DNA of 15,698 bases, from the NCBI GenBank assembly GCA_003537645.1, contig DPRM01000005.1, forward strand, positions 2,586 through 18,283, read 5' to 3'. Within the stretch, counting starts at the first letter, position 1. Each line of letters starts with the position of its first letter. Shown here piece after piece: positions 15,020-15,698 of the stretch. The notes below the pieces were generated by a model. It was not told the DNA's origin and made no database searches. It worked only from the letters and a program-made list of their open reading frames with translations. The position numbers were made by a program, and so were the translations under genes. Source of the stretch: Prolixibacteraceae bacterium (lineage in GTDB: Bacteria > Bacteroidota > Bacteroidia > Bacteroidales > Prolixibacteraceae).

Positions 15020-15420
15020 AAAAATCTATTTTGTTTTTTCTGGTCGCTTTTCTGACCTTTTCAGGAGCAACATTCGGTAAGTCGAAAGAAAACGTTGAAG
15101 TCCTGTATTTTAAAGCAAAACAATGTGCCTGTAAAACCATGACGTGCAACGCGATTGAGGATCAGGTAAAATCTTTAATCGATAAGGAATTCCAGGATGA
15201 GAATATTGTATTTAAGCGAGTTTGGCTGAAAGAAAAGGAAAATGATGCCCTGATTCAAAAGTATAGTGCCAAACCGCAAACGGTTGTTCTGGTAAAAAAG
15301 AAAAGGGACAAAGAAACAATAACAGATCTGGCAGAAATTGTGAAAGATTTTGCGATGAAACAAAACAAAGAGAAGTTCGAAACGGAGCTGAAAGTAAAAA
15401 TCAGTGAAAGTTTAAAGTAA
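15016..15420 (+). CDS. Secreted ArsF-like protein with altered cysteine motif
   Basis: This 134-residue protein has a signal peptide (residues 1 to about 21, ending GATFG), so it acts in the periplasm. The mature start VEVLYFKAKQ corresponds to VYYFHFSSR of the truncated gene at the left edge. The TCNAIEDQVK segment lines up with TCKTVEAEAK, so the two are relatives with the same thioredoxin-like fold. The redox motif differs: instead of CxxC it reads CACKTMTC, with C37, C39 and C44, giving CxC plus a third cysteine four residues later. This could be a changed thiol switch or a soft-metal binding loop. The ATG overlaps the DUF169 stop. The ArsF family label and the alignment are moderately sure; the function is not known. 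Confidence 0.65.
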   Translation: MKKSILFFLVAFLTFSGATFGKSKENVEVLYFKAKQCACKTMTCNAIEDQVKSLIDKEFQDENIVFKRVWLKEKENDALIQKYSAKPQTVVLVKKKRDKETITDLAEIVKDFAMKQNKEKFETELKVKISESLK

Positions 15421-15444
15421 TTAATCATCCTGAACTAAAGTAAT

Positions 15445-15698
15445 ATGCTGTATATCATAGTCGCCATTATCATCGCCATCGCCTCTTTTGTATTTGCCAT
15501 GCTTGGCCTGGGCGGCGGAATGGTTTATGTGCCGGTGCTCAACTGGGCCGGGTTCGATATGAAAGAAGTTGCAATTCCGTTAGGATTGTTGCTCAATGGA
15601 TTAAACACTGCCCTGGTTCTTATTCCGTTTGCCCGCAAAAAGCTGGTGGATTGGAAAGGGGGTTCGGTAATGGCTATTACCGCCCTGATTGCTTCTCC
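15445..15698 (+). CDS. TauE/SafE (TSUP) family transporter, 3' end outside the window
   Basis: An ATG at 15445 opens a frame that runs off the window after 84 codons. The visible protein begins with a hydrophobic helix and the family motif FAMLGLGGGMVYVPVLN (residues 17-33), followed by IPLGLLLNGLN and a basic loop before the next helix, as in TSUP permeases of the TauE/SafE group. Members export or import sulfite, sulfonates, thiosulfate, sulfoacetate and other small organic anions. The gene follows the ArsF-like gene by 24 bases on the same strand and probably belongs to the same transcript. A sulfur oxyanion substrate would fit the rhodanese and cytochrome, but this is inference. Confidence 0.82.
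   Translation, partial: MLYIIVAIIIAIASFVFAMLGLGGGMVYVPVLNWAGFDMKEVAIPLGLLLNGLNTALVLIPFARKKLVDWKGGSVMAITALIAS

Overview
The window carries seventeen genes, fifteen complete and one cut off at each end, all on the + strand. Gaps are at most 51 bases, and five gene pairs overlap by 4 bases (ATGA). Moderately AT-rich DNA, A-rich leaders without a clear Shine-Dalgarno sequence and signal peptides ending in ..Q or a lipobox suggest Bacteroidota. The many c-type haem sites suggest an anaerobic or facultative, Marinilabiliales/Bacteroidales-like member. The phylum is well supported; anything finer is a guess. I see no rRNA, tRNA, insertion sequence, CRISPR array or convincing promoter or intrinsic terminator.

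Region 1 (1-2987) looks like a metalloid/thiol resistance block. It holds the end of an ArsF-like thioredoxin-fold protein, an ArsG/CcdA-like membrane protein, an ArsP-type permease with a CxC motif, a rhodanese and an ArsR-family repressor. Region 2 (3031-10417) is an efflux block: a CzcD-type cation diffusion facilitator, then a complete tripartite RND system (TolC channel, lipoprotein adaptor, 1036-residue pump). It is followed almost without a gap by two small overlapping genes that encode the two halves of a second ArsP-type permease.

Region 3 (10468-15698) is different in character. It holds an octahaem cytochrome c fused to a membrane module of about five helices, a translationally coupled outer-membrane barrel, a cysteine-rich DUF169 protein, a second ArsF-like protein with changed cysteine spacing, and the start of a TauE/SafE (TSUP) transporter.

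Taken together, the array combines thiol chemistry, metal export across both membranes and extracytoplasmic electron transfer. My working hypothesis is a system for reducing and expelling a metalloid or sulfur compound (organoarsenical, selenium or sulfur species). The substrate cannot be read from the sequence. No arsenate reductase, ACR3/ArsB or ArsM gene is present here. The split permease, the cytochrome-membrane fusion with its downstream partners, and the two divergent ArsF paralogs framing the locus are the parts most likely to be undescribed.
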